DNA from: Channa striata
Lineage: Eukaryota > Chordata > Actinopteri > Anabantiformes > Channidae
DNA length: 64,000 bases
Reading direction: 5' to 3'
Assembly (NCBI GenBank): GCA_033026295.1
Contig: CM065170.1
Span: 19,168,040-19,232,039 of the forward strand
Position 1 is the stretch's first letter, and each line of letters starts with the position of its first letter. Position numbers and translations under genes: made by a program. The notes beneath the pieces were generated by a model. That model ran no database searches and was not told the origin of the DNA. It worked only from the letters and a program-made list of their open reading frames with translations. This document shows positions 12,154 to 24,700 of this stretch, piece after piece.

Positions 12154-13366
12154 CTGTGACAAAACAGAAGAGTGCATTCACTAGCTGGACTACACATGCA
12201 CCTTTTTGCTACTGCAGAACATCATGCATCTTGCAGCTCGACTGAACCCTGGGGACAAAGACAATGTCATCACCTTAGATCCTCTATGGTACACCATCTG
12301 ATGTTTTAATTGTGACAAGTTAATCTTAGAATAACAAAAATGTTTAATACACCGTTTGAAGAAACATACTTTTCTGTGCCGAGCCTGCCTGGACCCTCAT
12401 CCACGGAATAGGAAAACGTTGTCTATACTAAATAATGAAGGTGACCAGATAAAGGAATCATCTGTGCAGGAATCATCTGTGCAGATTAGCCTCCAGTTTA
12501 TGCTCTTACATTCTGAACTGAGTGTAGGTTCTTCTCTTTACACTTTTGTGTTCCACATCTTTTGCAGACACTGTCATTTACAGTACAGTCAGTAGTCCTT
12601 TGTCTTGTGTATTTAGAGTGCATAGACAGTCTGAACAACCTCACTTATATTTTCTGTTATCACTAACAGGAAGCCCCATGCATATTCTAATTCACTTTAA
12701 ACACTGCTCCTTTTAGTGACAGCATCGTATAAGTAGTATACCCAGACGGAGAGAGGCAAGGCGAAAAAAGACAATCATCATGTGAACCTCAATAGTTGAT
12801 TTCTTTACAGTGGTGACATTCAAATCCAGTTTGGAAGTGGTTTGAAAGAGAAAATGTAATAATTGCACGTGCAGACACACAAACTGTAATCACATTTTTC
12901 ATCTATCTTTGAGAAGATTCACATATAATGGCTCTATGTGTCTTATCTGCACTTGAAAGCAGACACTGCCTCATAATACATAAATCACACTTAGAATAAA
13001 CAAATTTTAGGCCTTTGGTTTTCCTCACCAAATGTTTTCAAGAGAGGGTTCAATTTTGCAGAAAACTATGGTGTGAGAAAAGCATGACCTGTAGAGAGGG
13101 ACTGCTACATATGAAAAGTAAAAGTTAAATTACTAACACAGTCCCTAATATTTGTTAGTCTGCTCATTTTCACTTGTTCAACGTACATACAGGAAATGCT
13201 TTTCTCAACTGCTGTCTGTTCATACATGCGGCTTGGTTTGTTGACAACATGCAGACATTCAGTGTGAAACTTCTTATCTTTAACAGGAACTGTCACTGAA
13301 CTACAGACGTTCACACTTCTCTCCCTTTTTTTCTGAGCACTTTAAAGATATTTTTCAATGCTAGCC

Positions 13367-13872
13367 TAAAGGAATAGTTTAACCTTTTAAAATATACGTT
13401 TATGTCCATTGTTTCCTGCAAATTTCTTAGAACCATTTATTCAATATTTACAGCATCACATCAAAGTGGAAAAATATTAAATATTCAAATGCTCACATTC
13501 CATTTAATACATCCCAACAGATGGACATCACGGCGCACTGTATATTACAACTCAGGCATTACACGATATGGGTTTTGCCTAAAATTATTTCAAATGAATT
13601 AAGTTGACATTTGTTCAAACATGACTTATAACCAACTATCTGAATTGACAAGATCTATCAGCAAGGTGCATGGTGTATATCTACCCCTAAAAGGACATTT
13701 CACATATCCATTTTTGTAAAAAGTAGACAAACAAGATAAAAAAAACATGCAGGCTATGTGTTGCTCCCCATTTCCAATGTCTCGGATAATTAGGTTCTTG
13801 ATGTGATGTATCCGTCTTTTGAGAAGAAAGCATGTTAGCATGTTTTGAAAAAAATATCAAACCATTCCTTTA
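13367..13872. mobile_element. MITE with inverted ends, downstream of or within the ginm1 3'UTR
   Basis: The left end reads TAAAGGAATAGTTTAACCTT and the right end, reverse-complemented, TAAAGGAATGGTTTGATATT. These near-identical inverted termini flank about 506 bp without coding capacity. This end sequence is a familiar dispersed fish repeat. It lies a few hundred bases beyond the ginm1 stop codon, so it may be part of that transcript. Confidence 0.7.
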
Positions 13873-14222
13873 ACAGGCTAAAAACCTCAACCCATTTGAC
13901 TATATCTTCAACAAGAAAAGCTATTCAATGGACCTTGAGACAAGAGTGATAAGCAATAACCACAATGAATTTAGGAGAAAAGCCTTTGCCATGGCATGTT
14001 TCAGAAGTGGATAAAGCAAAACTAATCTAATAGTTCATTGCTCATTCAAAGAAATTTGTTACTTACTTCATAAGATAAGTAACAAAGGGCTAGTGGTTCA
14101 CAAATGTGAACATAAGCTAGGGACACAACCAGGCCATGCTGAAAATGTAGAATATTAACCAGAGTTTAAAAATAAACAAGAACAAACCCAAATTAAAAGG
14201 AGATGGCCGAGTCCATCCTCAT

Positions 14223-14339
14223 TCAAGGCTTTTTCTCTTCCTCTTCTGCTTCTATTTCTATGTTTTCCAACAGGGTGTGCTTCTCGTCCTCTGGCATCAG
14301 GGTGACAGGGTTTAGGTGAAAAATGTGCCTTTACAAAAC

Positions 14340-14378
<39 letters not shown>

Positions 14379-17300
14379 AAATGTTGAGCACTTTAAAGAC
14401 AATCCAGCAAGGGAGGCTGGCTGCTCTGTGGTAACATAGTAAGTAATAAATGATAAGCCTGCTGAATAATACAGTACATAATTAGTTCACCCATAAAACA
14501 AACTCACTTGTGTTCACAAGTTGGGAAAAACATGTCCAAGATCTTGACAATGACGGCCGATCCAACAACTCCGATCACCACCACCCACATAACCAGGAAG
14601 AAGAGAGGTAGGGATTCAGAGCAAAAGCGCCTCAGACTCTCCCTCACTTGCTCCACCCACTGACACATGGCCTGAGGAGAGGATGGACGCAAGCATTTAC
14701 TCTACTGATGCTGTAAACTAGACCTGGGTCTTCAGGTAGTTTATTTGGGAAAGCAGAAAACGACATATATGTCTTACAGAATAAGATGATATTGGTGGAG
14801 TTTCCATCTGAATCTGATCTGGCTGGCTTAGCTCTCTGTCATCAAACTCATCATCGTATCTGACGTCATACAGCAAGTCGGGGTCCATACGCAGCGGTGT
14901 CTCTGGGAGTTTTCCAGGTGCTGCAGTCTCCTCCTGGGTTGTCTCTGTGTGCTTCATGGGGTACTGGCTGGTGGTCTGAGAGATCAGCTGATCTTCATCT
15001 GATGTAAAATGTAAAAAAATAATAAGAAAGTAATCAGATATAGTGCACTAGTATAATAATAATAATGATGAGCAGCATGAGAAAAAACACTGTGGCGTTT
15101 TACTTTTTCTAGGATTTGGAGGATCTGTGACAACCACATCATTCTCCCTGGGAACCCGGAAGATCTCACTGTGTCCGATCGGGTAGATGTTGGTAAACTG
15201 AGCCAACTTCTGGAAGTCTGGGCTCATCAGTATCTTCACCTCACACATGTCAGGCTGCTGGACCTAAATGATTTTACCCAAAACCCAATGTTACAAAACA
15301 TATACACACAATTTATTAGTGTATTATATCAGCCAGCATGTTAAAAAAAAAAAACATAAATCTACTGTAGAATGACGCATGTTGTTGGATACCATCAGGA
15401 ATTCATGCGTAAATACAGAATGCTTTAATGAGGCTGCAAACTCATCAGTACCACATTTAAATAACATACACTGGCAAGAAATAAATTGCAGATACCTGGT
15501 TTTCACTCAATTGGTTGTAAATGCACAAACGATGCACCAACAGTGGACTTTGGATTGATGGAACAATGTCTTGTGGACTGATGAGTCAAAGTGTGAGGTG
15601 TTTGGATCCAAGCAAAAACCAAGTTAGACACAAAACTTAAAAAGATGATAGATGCCTGCCTAACGCCATCGGTGACGCGTGGAGGTGGAAATGTGATGAT
15701 CTGGGGATACTTTGGCGATGGGAGAGCGGTCATCTGCACCCTGATACCACTCTATACTGGACAGGCATGTCATTCCCTCTGGTCAGCAACTTTATTTTGA
15801 ATAAATAAAGTCAGGACAAGCATTTGTTTTGTAAAAATTATTTTGAGAAGAAAGTAGATGCTGGAAAACTCTCTGCGATGGCCTGGTCAGTTCAATCATC
15901 AGATCTGGACTCCATCAAGCTGGTGTGGAGGAATCTGAACCAAAGAGTTCGGGAACACTGTCCAATGGGAACACAGTCCAACGAGCAAAGCTGACCTTTG
16001 GGAAGTTCGGCAGAAGGCCTGGGAGGAAATCACAACCGAATATCTGCAGAAACTGATCAGTAAAATGCTACTGATCAGTTTTGCTAAAGAATGATCTGCA
16101 TTTTTTTCCCCCCATAAAAGTAAAGTTGAACATGCAAATTTGGTTTGACCATTATTCTGTGCTCAACTATGCTTTAAAATGACCTATTTTGTGTTTTGTG
16201 ATTTATTTATACCATTTGATTCGAAAACAAAGACAACAAAAGATATGAAAATTCCTAAATACTTAGGTGTTTGCAGACTTTTTCTTGCCAGTGTAGATCT
16301 CTGTAGATCAGAACATGTTGTTTTTTCAACAAAGCAACTAGTGTTCCTAAAACTTCCTGTTCTAGAGAATTACTTTTCCCTAAAAAATATAACTTTATAT
16401 AGCTTTATATAGGACACAATAAAACTCGTGAGAACACTAAGACTGAATTACAAATTTCAGAGAAACCATAAGAAAATGAGTTTTACCTCTTTTCCATCCA
16501 TCTCTATTACTTCGCTGAACACTTGCAGAGCCACTACCTCGTCTGATTCACTGTAGAGCCTGTTCTGGCTTACCATCACCCGGGTGACTGTGGACACGAA
16601 ATCTCCAGAATCAAACTCACTGCTTCCATTGATGCTGTCCACTGGAAAAACCAAAACTCAAATCAGAGTATTTCAAAGCTTCGCAGTTCAGGAATTAACT
16701 GGTTTGGCCGAAACAGCAATAACGCATCTAGTTTCATGGATCAGTCTTTTGATTCATTTTGGGATTTACAATATTTATAAAAGTACCTTATAATTTCAAT
16801 GCAGATGACCATGATAGCTCTACTTTTATATGTGAACCTAGAGAATCTTTACACTTTATCCAACCTAAACAACAACTAGTCTGTAATCTCATGAAGACAA
16901 AGTGCAGGGAGCACCTAACCGGAGAGTTGGTCTGTTTTCATTCACTGCAAGTGCAATTTAGATTCAAAGACGAAATCTTTGTAATTATGTATCAGGCTCT
17001 ACTGGGTAAAGTCACACGATCCATCTCTAAATCGTTGTCTCCATACAGATGCCTACATTCTCTCAGGTTGGCTAATCAGTGCTTTTCGAGTGTCCCCAGT
17101 GCTGAACTTAGAATGAAAGCAGACTGTATTTTCTGTCTGTGTCCCTACATTTAAAATACTTTGCCTTTCACTAGTAGTTCATCCAACGTAAAAAGCATGT
17201 TTTAAAAACATATTTAGACTTAAGTTTGTTATCACACTTTTTTTTTGTATTTTTGTATTTCATATAATCCGTTTGTTGCTCTTTGACTTACTTTATTCAT

Positions 17301-18576
17301 ATCAGGTTTGGGGTGTATATAGGTCTGTATCTTGCATCATGGCAAATGTCCCATTGTGCCATTTTGGTGGCAGCTGGACTAGCTTGAAAGTCTTCAAGTG
17401 CTGTTCCAACTTAACAAGCCCCTTTGGGATAACTATGACTTCGATGACCAAATCTGTATACGTCATGTCTGATGCTTTGTAGCATATAATGTATTCTTCA
17501 TGAATTTTTAAAATCATCATATCAATGTTTAATTAGTAACAATTAAATTATAACACGTGAAAATCTTGATAATGTCTGAAAGAACACTCACAGAGAAGTG
17601 CTTGACAGTTGAACCTGGTGACCCCTGACAGCTCTACTGGGATGTCATTAACCAGCACCTGCTCATCGCCCACTGATATATTTAAATTAATCTGAGAGAA
17701 GAGAAAACTGCATTAAGACGTGATCCTTCAGGCACATGTTGCAATGAGAATAACACACAAAAACAACAACTAGAATGCTGCATTTCCTGAAGAAAATAAG
17801 CGTGATTGCTGAAAGCTAGCTGCTGCAAACAGCTGCTCCAGCCTTTGCTGGAGTAAGACTGGAAGCCCTGAAGGCTTTGCAGCTGTAAGATTTAAAACAT
17901 TCAATATTTTTTTATTAAAACTACTGCAACAATTTTACAACCCTCAAAACTGTTTTGAGTAACGCTGAAATTGAAAGCCCTGAACAATTTAGAAGTGAAT
18001 GGAACAGAGTCTTTGCTCCCATAGAGCTCAATGCAAAAATTTAAAAAAATAATATTTACATAAAATATTCTGCATTAGTTATCAGCAAACACATCACTAG
18101 GAACCATCTCCAAACACGTTTAACAACAGTGTTGGAACGATGTGTCCAGCTGTAAGCGTTTAGGACGAGATGCGGGTCGTAAAACGTCGTAAAAAATAAT
18201 AAGTGATATCACACAATAAGTCTAAATCCATGTGTAGTTTGAAGCACGTACCTGCAAATTATTGGACTCCTGTAACTGTCGGTCTGTCAGTGTCCCTGCT
18301 GTCACGTTTATCAGTATATTCTCCTATCAGGAATTAGAAAAACAAGGAAAGGAAACAATGAGAGAAGCGAGAATGAACACACCACAATGTCCGCCGACCG
18401 CACTCTCCCCTCATCAACGAGCTAACGCTATGCTAACACCGAGATCATCCCGCTGTTTGCGCATCTGCTGCCGCTGTGGGTCTTACCGTGTTCAGCTGCT
18501 TAGGCAGCGACTCCGTGCAGGTTACCGAGGCTAAGAGCAGACACGTAACGCCAACCACCGAGCCTATCATCTTCAT
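14223..18576 (-). CDS. ginm1: Glycoprotein integral membrane protein 1
   Basis: Eight coding exons on the minus strand: 18576-18487, 18323-18252, 17691-17592, 16641-16487, 15263-15104, 14998-14778, 14671-14508 and 14328-14223. All phases close, giving 355 aa (human about 330). The N-terminus MKMIGSVVGVTCLLLASVTC is a clear signal peptide. N-glycosylation sequons are visible at N36-V-T, N58-I-S and N92-G-S in the luminal part. An acidic stretch (YDVRYDDEFDDREL) precedes a single membrane span at about 287-308 (LPLFFLVMWVVVIGVVGSAV), and a short acidic tail ends EEEEKKP. The topology is therefore type I. The molecular role of the family is poorly known. The call rests on topology plus position between katna1 and ppil4, where human GINM1 lies. 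The last-exon acceptor is preceded by a (CT)n tract. A Tc1 relic sits in the intron between exons 4 and 5. Confidence 0.93.
14344..14374 (+). repeat. (GA)n microsatellite next to the ginm1 exon 8 acceptor
   Basis: About 15 GA units. On the ginm1 strand this reads (CT)n and forms most of the polypyrimidine tract upstream of the acceptor TTTTGTAAAG|G at 14328. Confidence 0.92.
15469..16293 (+). mobile_element. Internally deleted Tc1-like transposon with intact ends
   Basis: The termini are CACTGGCAAGAA (from 15469) and TTCTTGCCAGTG (to 16293), perfect inverted repeats flanked on both sides by TA, the Tc1/mariner target. The interior holds C-terminal transposase blocks on the plus strand: a WSDESK-like region near 15575, a GGGNVMIWGYF-like region near 15683, and the SPDLDSIKLVWRNL-like region near 15900. 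At 825 bp it is about half the usual length, the N-terminal half is missing and the frame is broken. It lies in the ginm1 intron between exons 4 and 5. Confidence 0.85.
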
Positions 18577-18646
18577 TCCGCGTCCAGAATCTCCACCAGC
18601 ACCAGGACCAGGACAGCGATTACGAAAACATTGGGCAAGTGTGTAC

Positions 18647-18658
18647 TGCGCATGCGCT
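18647..18658. promoter_or_regulatory. NRF1-type site
   Basis: TGCGCATGCGCT fits the NRF1 consensus (YGCGCAYGCGCR) at all positions except the last. It lies midway between the ginm1 and ppil4 start codons. Confidence 0.75.
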
Positions 18659-18681
18659 CGAAATGTGCTGTCCAGATATGA

Positions 18682-18691
18682 TCTCGCGAGA
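18682..18691. promoter_or_regulatory. TCTCGCGAGA palindrome
   Basis: Perfect 10-bp palindrome 14 bp upstream of the ppil4 ATG. This element is known from bidirectional CpG promoters in vertebrates. Confidence 0.8.
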
Positions 18692-18705
18692 TCAGAAGCA
18701 GCAGC

Positions 18706-21700
18706 ATGGCGGTGCTCCTTGAAACGACGCTCGGCGACATCGTAATTGATTTGTTTACAGAAGAAAGGCCTAAAAGTAAGAAAATAACAACTATGTGCAT
18801 AACGGCAGATAACTGCATTAAAAACTTATTAGTTGAATTAACCGTTGGCAAGCTGAATAACACAATACAGGGATGCTAGCTAAGGCTGTTAGCTTGTCCC
18901 TTTCTGTTCGTGTGTTTAATTAGCATTTGCTAACGTATTATTTAGCTAATTCATCAACAGCAACAGAGCGATAATAAATTCAGTTCAATCCAGTTCAACT
19001 TTATTTTCATATTGTTTAATGGATGCGAAGTGTTATTACTTTCGGTCTAATTACGGCACTCTCCTCTATTGCAGCTTGCCTAAACTTCCTGAAGTTATGC
19101 AAGATAAAATACTACAACTACTGCCTCATCCACAATGTTCAGGTATTACTCGATTTTTTTTCATTTGATTGCAAATGTATTTACTGAAGCTGTGAATCAG
19201 TTGTTGGTCTTCGTCAGTTCAGACGATGCAAAAGCTCGTCTTCGCCAGAAGAGGGCGATGTAGGCACAGCAAAGACACATGGGCTGTGTTTGGAAAAGTT
19301 AATTTAAGGGGACGTGGTGTGCAGAGACCATCAACCAAGGACATAATCTGGAACACTTTAAGTTTAGCTGGAGTGATGATGGGTAAATAAAATATCAGAA
19401 ATTAACAAGGGGAGCCCAGTTGCAGCCCAAAACAATTCCTCCTGACTGGTGAGTTGGGATAAAAATTGTTGCCTTGGTTTCCAGTATCAAGATTATATTA
19501 TAGATATTATTAAAGATATTATATTGGATGCATAAACCTTAGTGCCTTTAACTTTATTTCACTTTAGAATTTGACTATACATTATTGCTTTAAGGTTAAG
19601 ATACAGTGCTTTCCTGATTTATCTACCTGGCTTTCAATGTGCACCATTGTGTATGTCTTCTCCTCAGAGAGACTTCATTGTGCAGACTGGAGATCCCACT
19701 GGGACTGGCCGTGGTGGAGAATCTGTTTATAGGTCAGCTATCGGCACGAACACTGTTGTTTTTGAGCGGGAGGGTTTTTCCACAAGTGGAACAGTGACAC
19801 ATTTTGTCTATTCTGTGTAATTAGCAAACTGTATGGTGACCAGGCCCGCTTTTTTGATGCAGAGAAGGCCCCACGCATTAAACACAAAAAGAAGGGGACT
19901 GTATCGATGGTGAACAATGGAAACGATCAGCATGGTTCACAGGTGAATTAGATGGACCCACTGTTTTATCCTTGGTGTGCTAAATGCTATTGCAAGTGGT
20001 GTACAGTGTTTACATTTATACATGAAATTTGTTCTTGTCTGCAGTTCCTTATTACCACTGGTGAAAACCTTGACTACCTGGATGGAGTCCATACCGTGTT
20101 TGGTGAAGTTACAGAAGGCACAGATGTTTTGGCCAAAATAAATGAGACCTTTGTTGACAAGGATTTTGTTCCATTTCAGGATATCAGGTGAGGTAGAAAA
20201 ATAGAGTTCACAAGGGTCAGCGTTTTTATGTAATATGGCAGGTAGTTTTTTGTATTTCACTCCATGTGCTTTAAAATTGGGTAGTTGTCAATACAGAGGT
20301 CTGTATGAAGACATAAGTTGACTACATACAAAGCAGCAAATATGTCACATTTCGAGTTTGTGTTCTGTTGGTTAAACAGGTGTTTAAAAGGTACACATAC
20401 CCTTTCATAACTATTAGATTTTGCTACTAGAGAGCAGAACAAAAAACAGAAAAGGGACCTTCCGTGGTCCAGGTTAAGAGCGACAGCAACAGACATGGAG
20501 CAAAGCCTAAATAGAGTGGGTTGGATTCAGTGCTGCATTTGTTGGCATTTCTCAAAAACGAAGTCTGAGCACTATGTTTTACAATTCTGATACGTCCAGT
20601 GTTGCATTAACAAATTTTAATCATCAGAATAAACCATACTGTGATCTTGGAAGATCCATTTGATGATCCTCCTGACCTGCCAGTCCCTGATCGATCACCT
20701 GAACCCACGAAAGAGCAGCTAGATGTAAGTACACCTACATTCTTTGCCTCTTTAAAAGCCCTATTTGACTGATTTCACATACCAAAGTGTGTTTAAATGT
20801 GTTGGAATACTACTGAAAATGCTAAAAACCTCGTCTCCAAAACGAACTGTATAAAATCTCATAAATCTTCTCAAGTGATGCCTTCCGAGGTATCAATTAG
20901 GTTTACTATTGGCAGAGTGGCTCTTTTTTTAACAAAAAAGATCTCAAGAGTTCACAAAGCTACTAAACTGTTGTCCATACTTTTCCCATAAACTGATCAT
21001 GCCAAGATGACGCCTGCTCTGTCAAAAAGTGGAGCAATAAGAATAAAGCATGTATAAAAAGAGAGTAAATATTCTGTGCAGAGTGGAAGAATCGGAGCGG
21101 ATGAAGTGATTGACGACACTGATGGTAAAGGAACTGAGGAGCTGGAGGAGAGGCTGAAGGAGAAGGAGGCAAAGACTCAGGCCATCCTGCTGGAGATGGT
21201 GAGGGGGGATGCTTTCAGTTTTCTACTGAATGTAGCAAATATGCAGCCTGAGTTATTTTTTTTAGTGTCCTGTTCCACATTTCTCCAGGTTGGTGACCTC
21301 CCTGATGCAGATGTAAGGCCGCCAGAGAATGTGCTGTTTGTGTGCAAACTGAACCCAGTGACCACAGACGAGGACCTGGAAATTATCTTCTCCCGCTTTG
21401 GGACTATAAAAAGGTGACAGTGACCTCTAGTATTATGAGTGAATTTTATGTGTGTACATATTTATTTAGCTTCAGCTGCACAATACATTTGATGTGTTAC
21501 TCTTTTGTGTTTTGTGCAGCTGTGAGATCATCAGAGACTGGAAAACTGGAGATTCACTCTGTTATGCTTTTATTGAGTTTGAAAAGGTGAGTATGTTCTG
21601 TGGCTGGAAAATATTTGTTAAACATCTGTTAAGATTCTTGAAGTTTTTTTTGGAGGAAGCAAAAGCACACACTTAATTTTAAATCAAGTTCTGAGAATAT

Positions 21701-24700
21701 CTAGGACAGACTTTGAGCCAACCTGAGAGACTAATATTACTGCTACTACTACAACACTATATGGAATTCAGAAATGTAGTCAGAGGCTTTTCAATGAACA
21801 CACTGTCAACAAAAAGCCCATCAGCAGACCAGCTTCAGCTCCTCAGCTTAGGCAGGAGTATACTGACACACAGAAATCTAGTCACACTGACAAATAAACA
21901 TGGATTATTTAACAGCCCTCTTAAAAATTCCAAGTAAGATAAAACCTATATTAAAGTATGTAACTATAAATAGAGTATAACGTCACACAGTGACATCACA
22001 TTTGATTTGTGGGAATTTGATGATCAGTTTAACATACCTATGTGACTAATTTAATGATAAACCTGAAAAAGCTATTGTTTCTTAGCTGAAAGGAACTAAC
22101 TTGTTTGGAATATCTCGCCTCTTATAATCTCCCATTTTCTTTTTGTTGAATCTGAGTTGATTGAACTGTATGGTTACTTTATGCTCTCATTGTGTGTCAT
22201 AGTAATATCTTTAAAACCTGTCAGTATTCCCAGTATCCCACAGTCCACTGTTCATGTGTTCAAATAGATCTTGTTAAAGGGCAATCAGGTGCTCATCAGT
22301 AAATGCATTATATTTAATGAATGTGACATACAAATTCCCGTGGAGGACCAGAGTGTAAACAGTTACTGCATGAAAATTGACAATTTGTGTGCAGGGAGTA
22401 GTTAAACCATTAGATGGCGTTGGGTAGGTTATTATAGATAACAGCAGTTGTTCTATATTTGAATGCATGGCAACAAAGGTTTTCTCACATGGGGAACAGG
22501 ATATGAAGACAGATAATGTGATAGGTGATGTCGCTATTGAATTTAGTTTTGTTGTACTTATTAGACATAATAAATGTGTAGAGTTTAGTAAATTAATTAT
22601 TAATAAATGAGAAGGACTGTTTAAGTCATTTACTTTAAGTTCAGCATTCCTGCGTCAATCATTAACTGATTCTCTTTGGTTTTTGGACAGCTGGTCAGCC
22701 AAAACAACACACCACATAAAGACAGCACCTTGGATTCTAAGAAACTGACAATTTTTTATTTTCTTTTTTTTTTACATTTTCTAGATGAGACTGTCAAGTA
22801 ATGAACTGAAAAAATAAGGTTCAGATTGAGAGACATAAGAGTTTCAGGTCTCATCAAAATATCTGCGAGTCACATCACATTTTCAATAAGTTTGGTTTTG
22901 TTGCCTTACTCTACATTTACTTCACTTACTTTTTGTTTTCTGTCTCCACAGCAAGAGGATTGTGAAAAAGCCTATTTCAAAATGGACAATGTGCTCATTG
23001 ATGATCGTCGCATTCACGTGGACTTCAGCCAGTCAGTAGCAAAGATTAAATGGAAAGGGAAAGGTATTTGTACTGAAGTCTTTGTGGGTGTCATGTGTTG
23101 GATACTGTATTTCTCATTGACTACATCAAAAGTGTAATCTTAGTCTTTACATTCAGTGGTACCGTCTTCTTCACCTTTACCTAGGGGGAAAGTATACTAA
23201 AGATGACTTTAAAGCCTACGAGAAGGATTTGGACAACAGATCCAAACTGGCTCTTAAGGATCAGGTGAAGACTAAACAAGAGTATCCTTACCAGTTAATA
23301 GTCTAATATTTCATTTTCCACTTGTGATAACATTCCAGTCTAAAGTTTTTAACTGCCCAGGTGCTGTTGTGGTAGTGAGGAACATTTTTTTAACAGTTTG
23401 AATTGTCTGAAAGCTACCAGCACTGAATTTCTCATTTTCTGTGAGAGTTCCATAACTTTTCCAAAAGTTCCAAGTATGACCTGCTCATTGAGGATGAAGA
23501 GGAGGTGACGGGCCATCGGCCATCTGAGAAGAAGCACAAGGAGAAAAGGCACCACCATTATTCGGATGATGAGGATGGCAGGAAGTCTAGAAAGCACAAG
23601 GTAACACATTTCTTCTACCCTCTAAATCAACCATATTCTGACACTCTGTTATACTCTGAATTGGACAATATTTGAGGATGCTTTTCCTTTTAGGTCTTAA
23701 AACTATAGAATGGCATCCATGTGATCATAAAAGCCTCAAATGTTTAAAAAAGTAGGAATGTCTTTGGCATCAGGATCCAAAGTGCCAGGTATCAGGTCCG
23801 ATACTGCCCTCGTGTACTCACACTTGTACTCAGAAAACCTTTCTAATACTGCACCCGATATCGTGTTAACCTCGCAATGGTTTAGCAGGTAGGCGGAATT
23901 TGAACAATGTCTGTAGTTCGGGGGCGTTTCAAGATAAGCGTCAAAGACATAGTAAGGCCAACTGCAAACTCTGCTGTGTCTCTTCATATCTGGTTGCTAG
24001 CAGTCATTCCCTTTGTTTCACAAAAGGATTTTACGTCCAGCTTCCTCTGTAGAATCTAAAGTGCGTTTTGCCCATGACTCTCTAATCGGGTTCTTACCCG
24101 AAAACTGTGTTTGTCTTTTTATTTTATGTTTTGTTTATTGTTTTTTTAGCAAAACTCACTCCCGTTATTCAAACACTAGTCACTGTCATATTTCTTTTGT
24201 CAAAGAATGTCTTTCTTGCAGGATTGGCAGGTTTGTCTACCTCAGAACTTCTAGTGGTTAGGTGTGTGCTTTTTCCAGACTGTCTGAGACTAGAAATGTG
24301 TGACAGCTGATGTTGACAGTGTTTAGGTCTGAACTGTCCAGTGTTAGTTGAGCTTCAGCTGTGTCCCTACTACTGTTTGGATCAGCAGTGTGTCAGTGTC
24401 ACTCATCATCTTAACTGTGCAGTGGATTGATGAGGATTTTACTGTCCAGCAAGTTATCCTATAAACACAAAAATGTAGTACTTATTTCAGTACTTGTTAT
24501 CAGCAAGGACTCAAATGGAAGCACTTGTACTGTGGAAAAGTAGCTCTGGGACATCTCTACAGAAAGGTCCACTTTTTATTCTGAGTATTAGAAAGTATCT
24601 TCACATTAGGGTTTTGACTATAGCTTATTAAATGGATCAGATGTTTCCCATCATTCTCTAATAACCCATGATGAGAGTGTTTTTTGCATATTTAAAAAAA

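Larger units (their letters stand above)
18577..18705. promoter_or_regulatory. Divergent ginm1/ppil4 promoter
   Basis: Only 129 bp separate the two start codons, which face apart. The gap holds TGCGCATGCGCT at 18647-18658, a match to the NRF1 consensus, and TCTCGCGAGA at 18682-18691, a perfect palindrome known as a core element of many bidirectional housekeeping promoters. No TATA box was seen. Both genes therefore probably share one CpG-type promoter. Confidence 0.85.

Noticed and set aside
12189..12235. Minus-strand 47-nt segment with CCCCAG acceptor and AAAAAG|GTGCAT donor
   Set aside because: The only open frame does not meet the phase needed by the segment at 12153, so it was not added to the unassigned exon pair.
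18985..19012. TTCAATCCAGTTCAACTTTA in ppil4 intron 1
   Set aside because: Resembles the reverse complement of the retroposon tail at 60178, but is too short to call an element.
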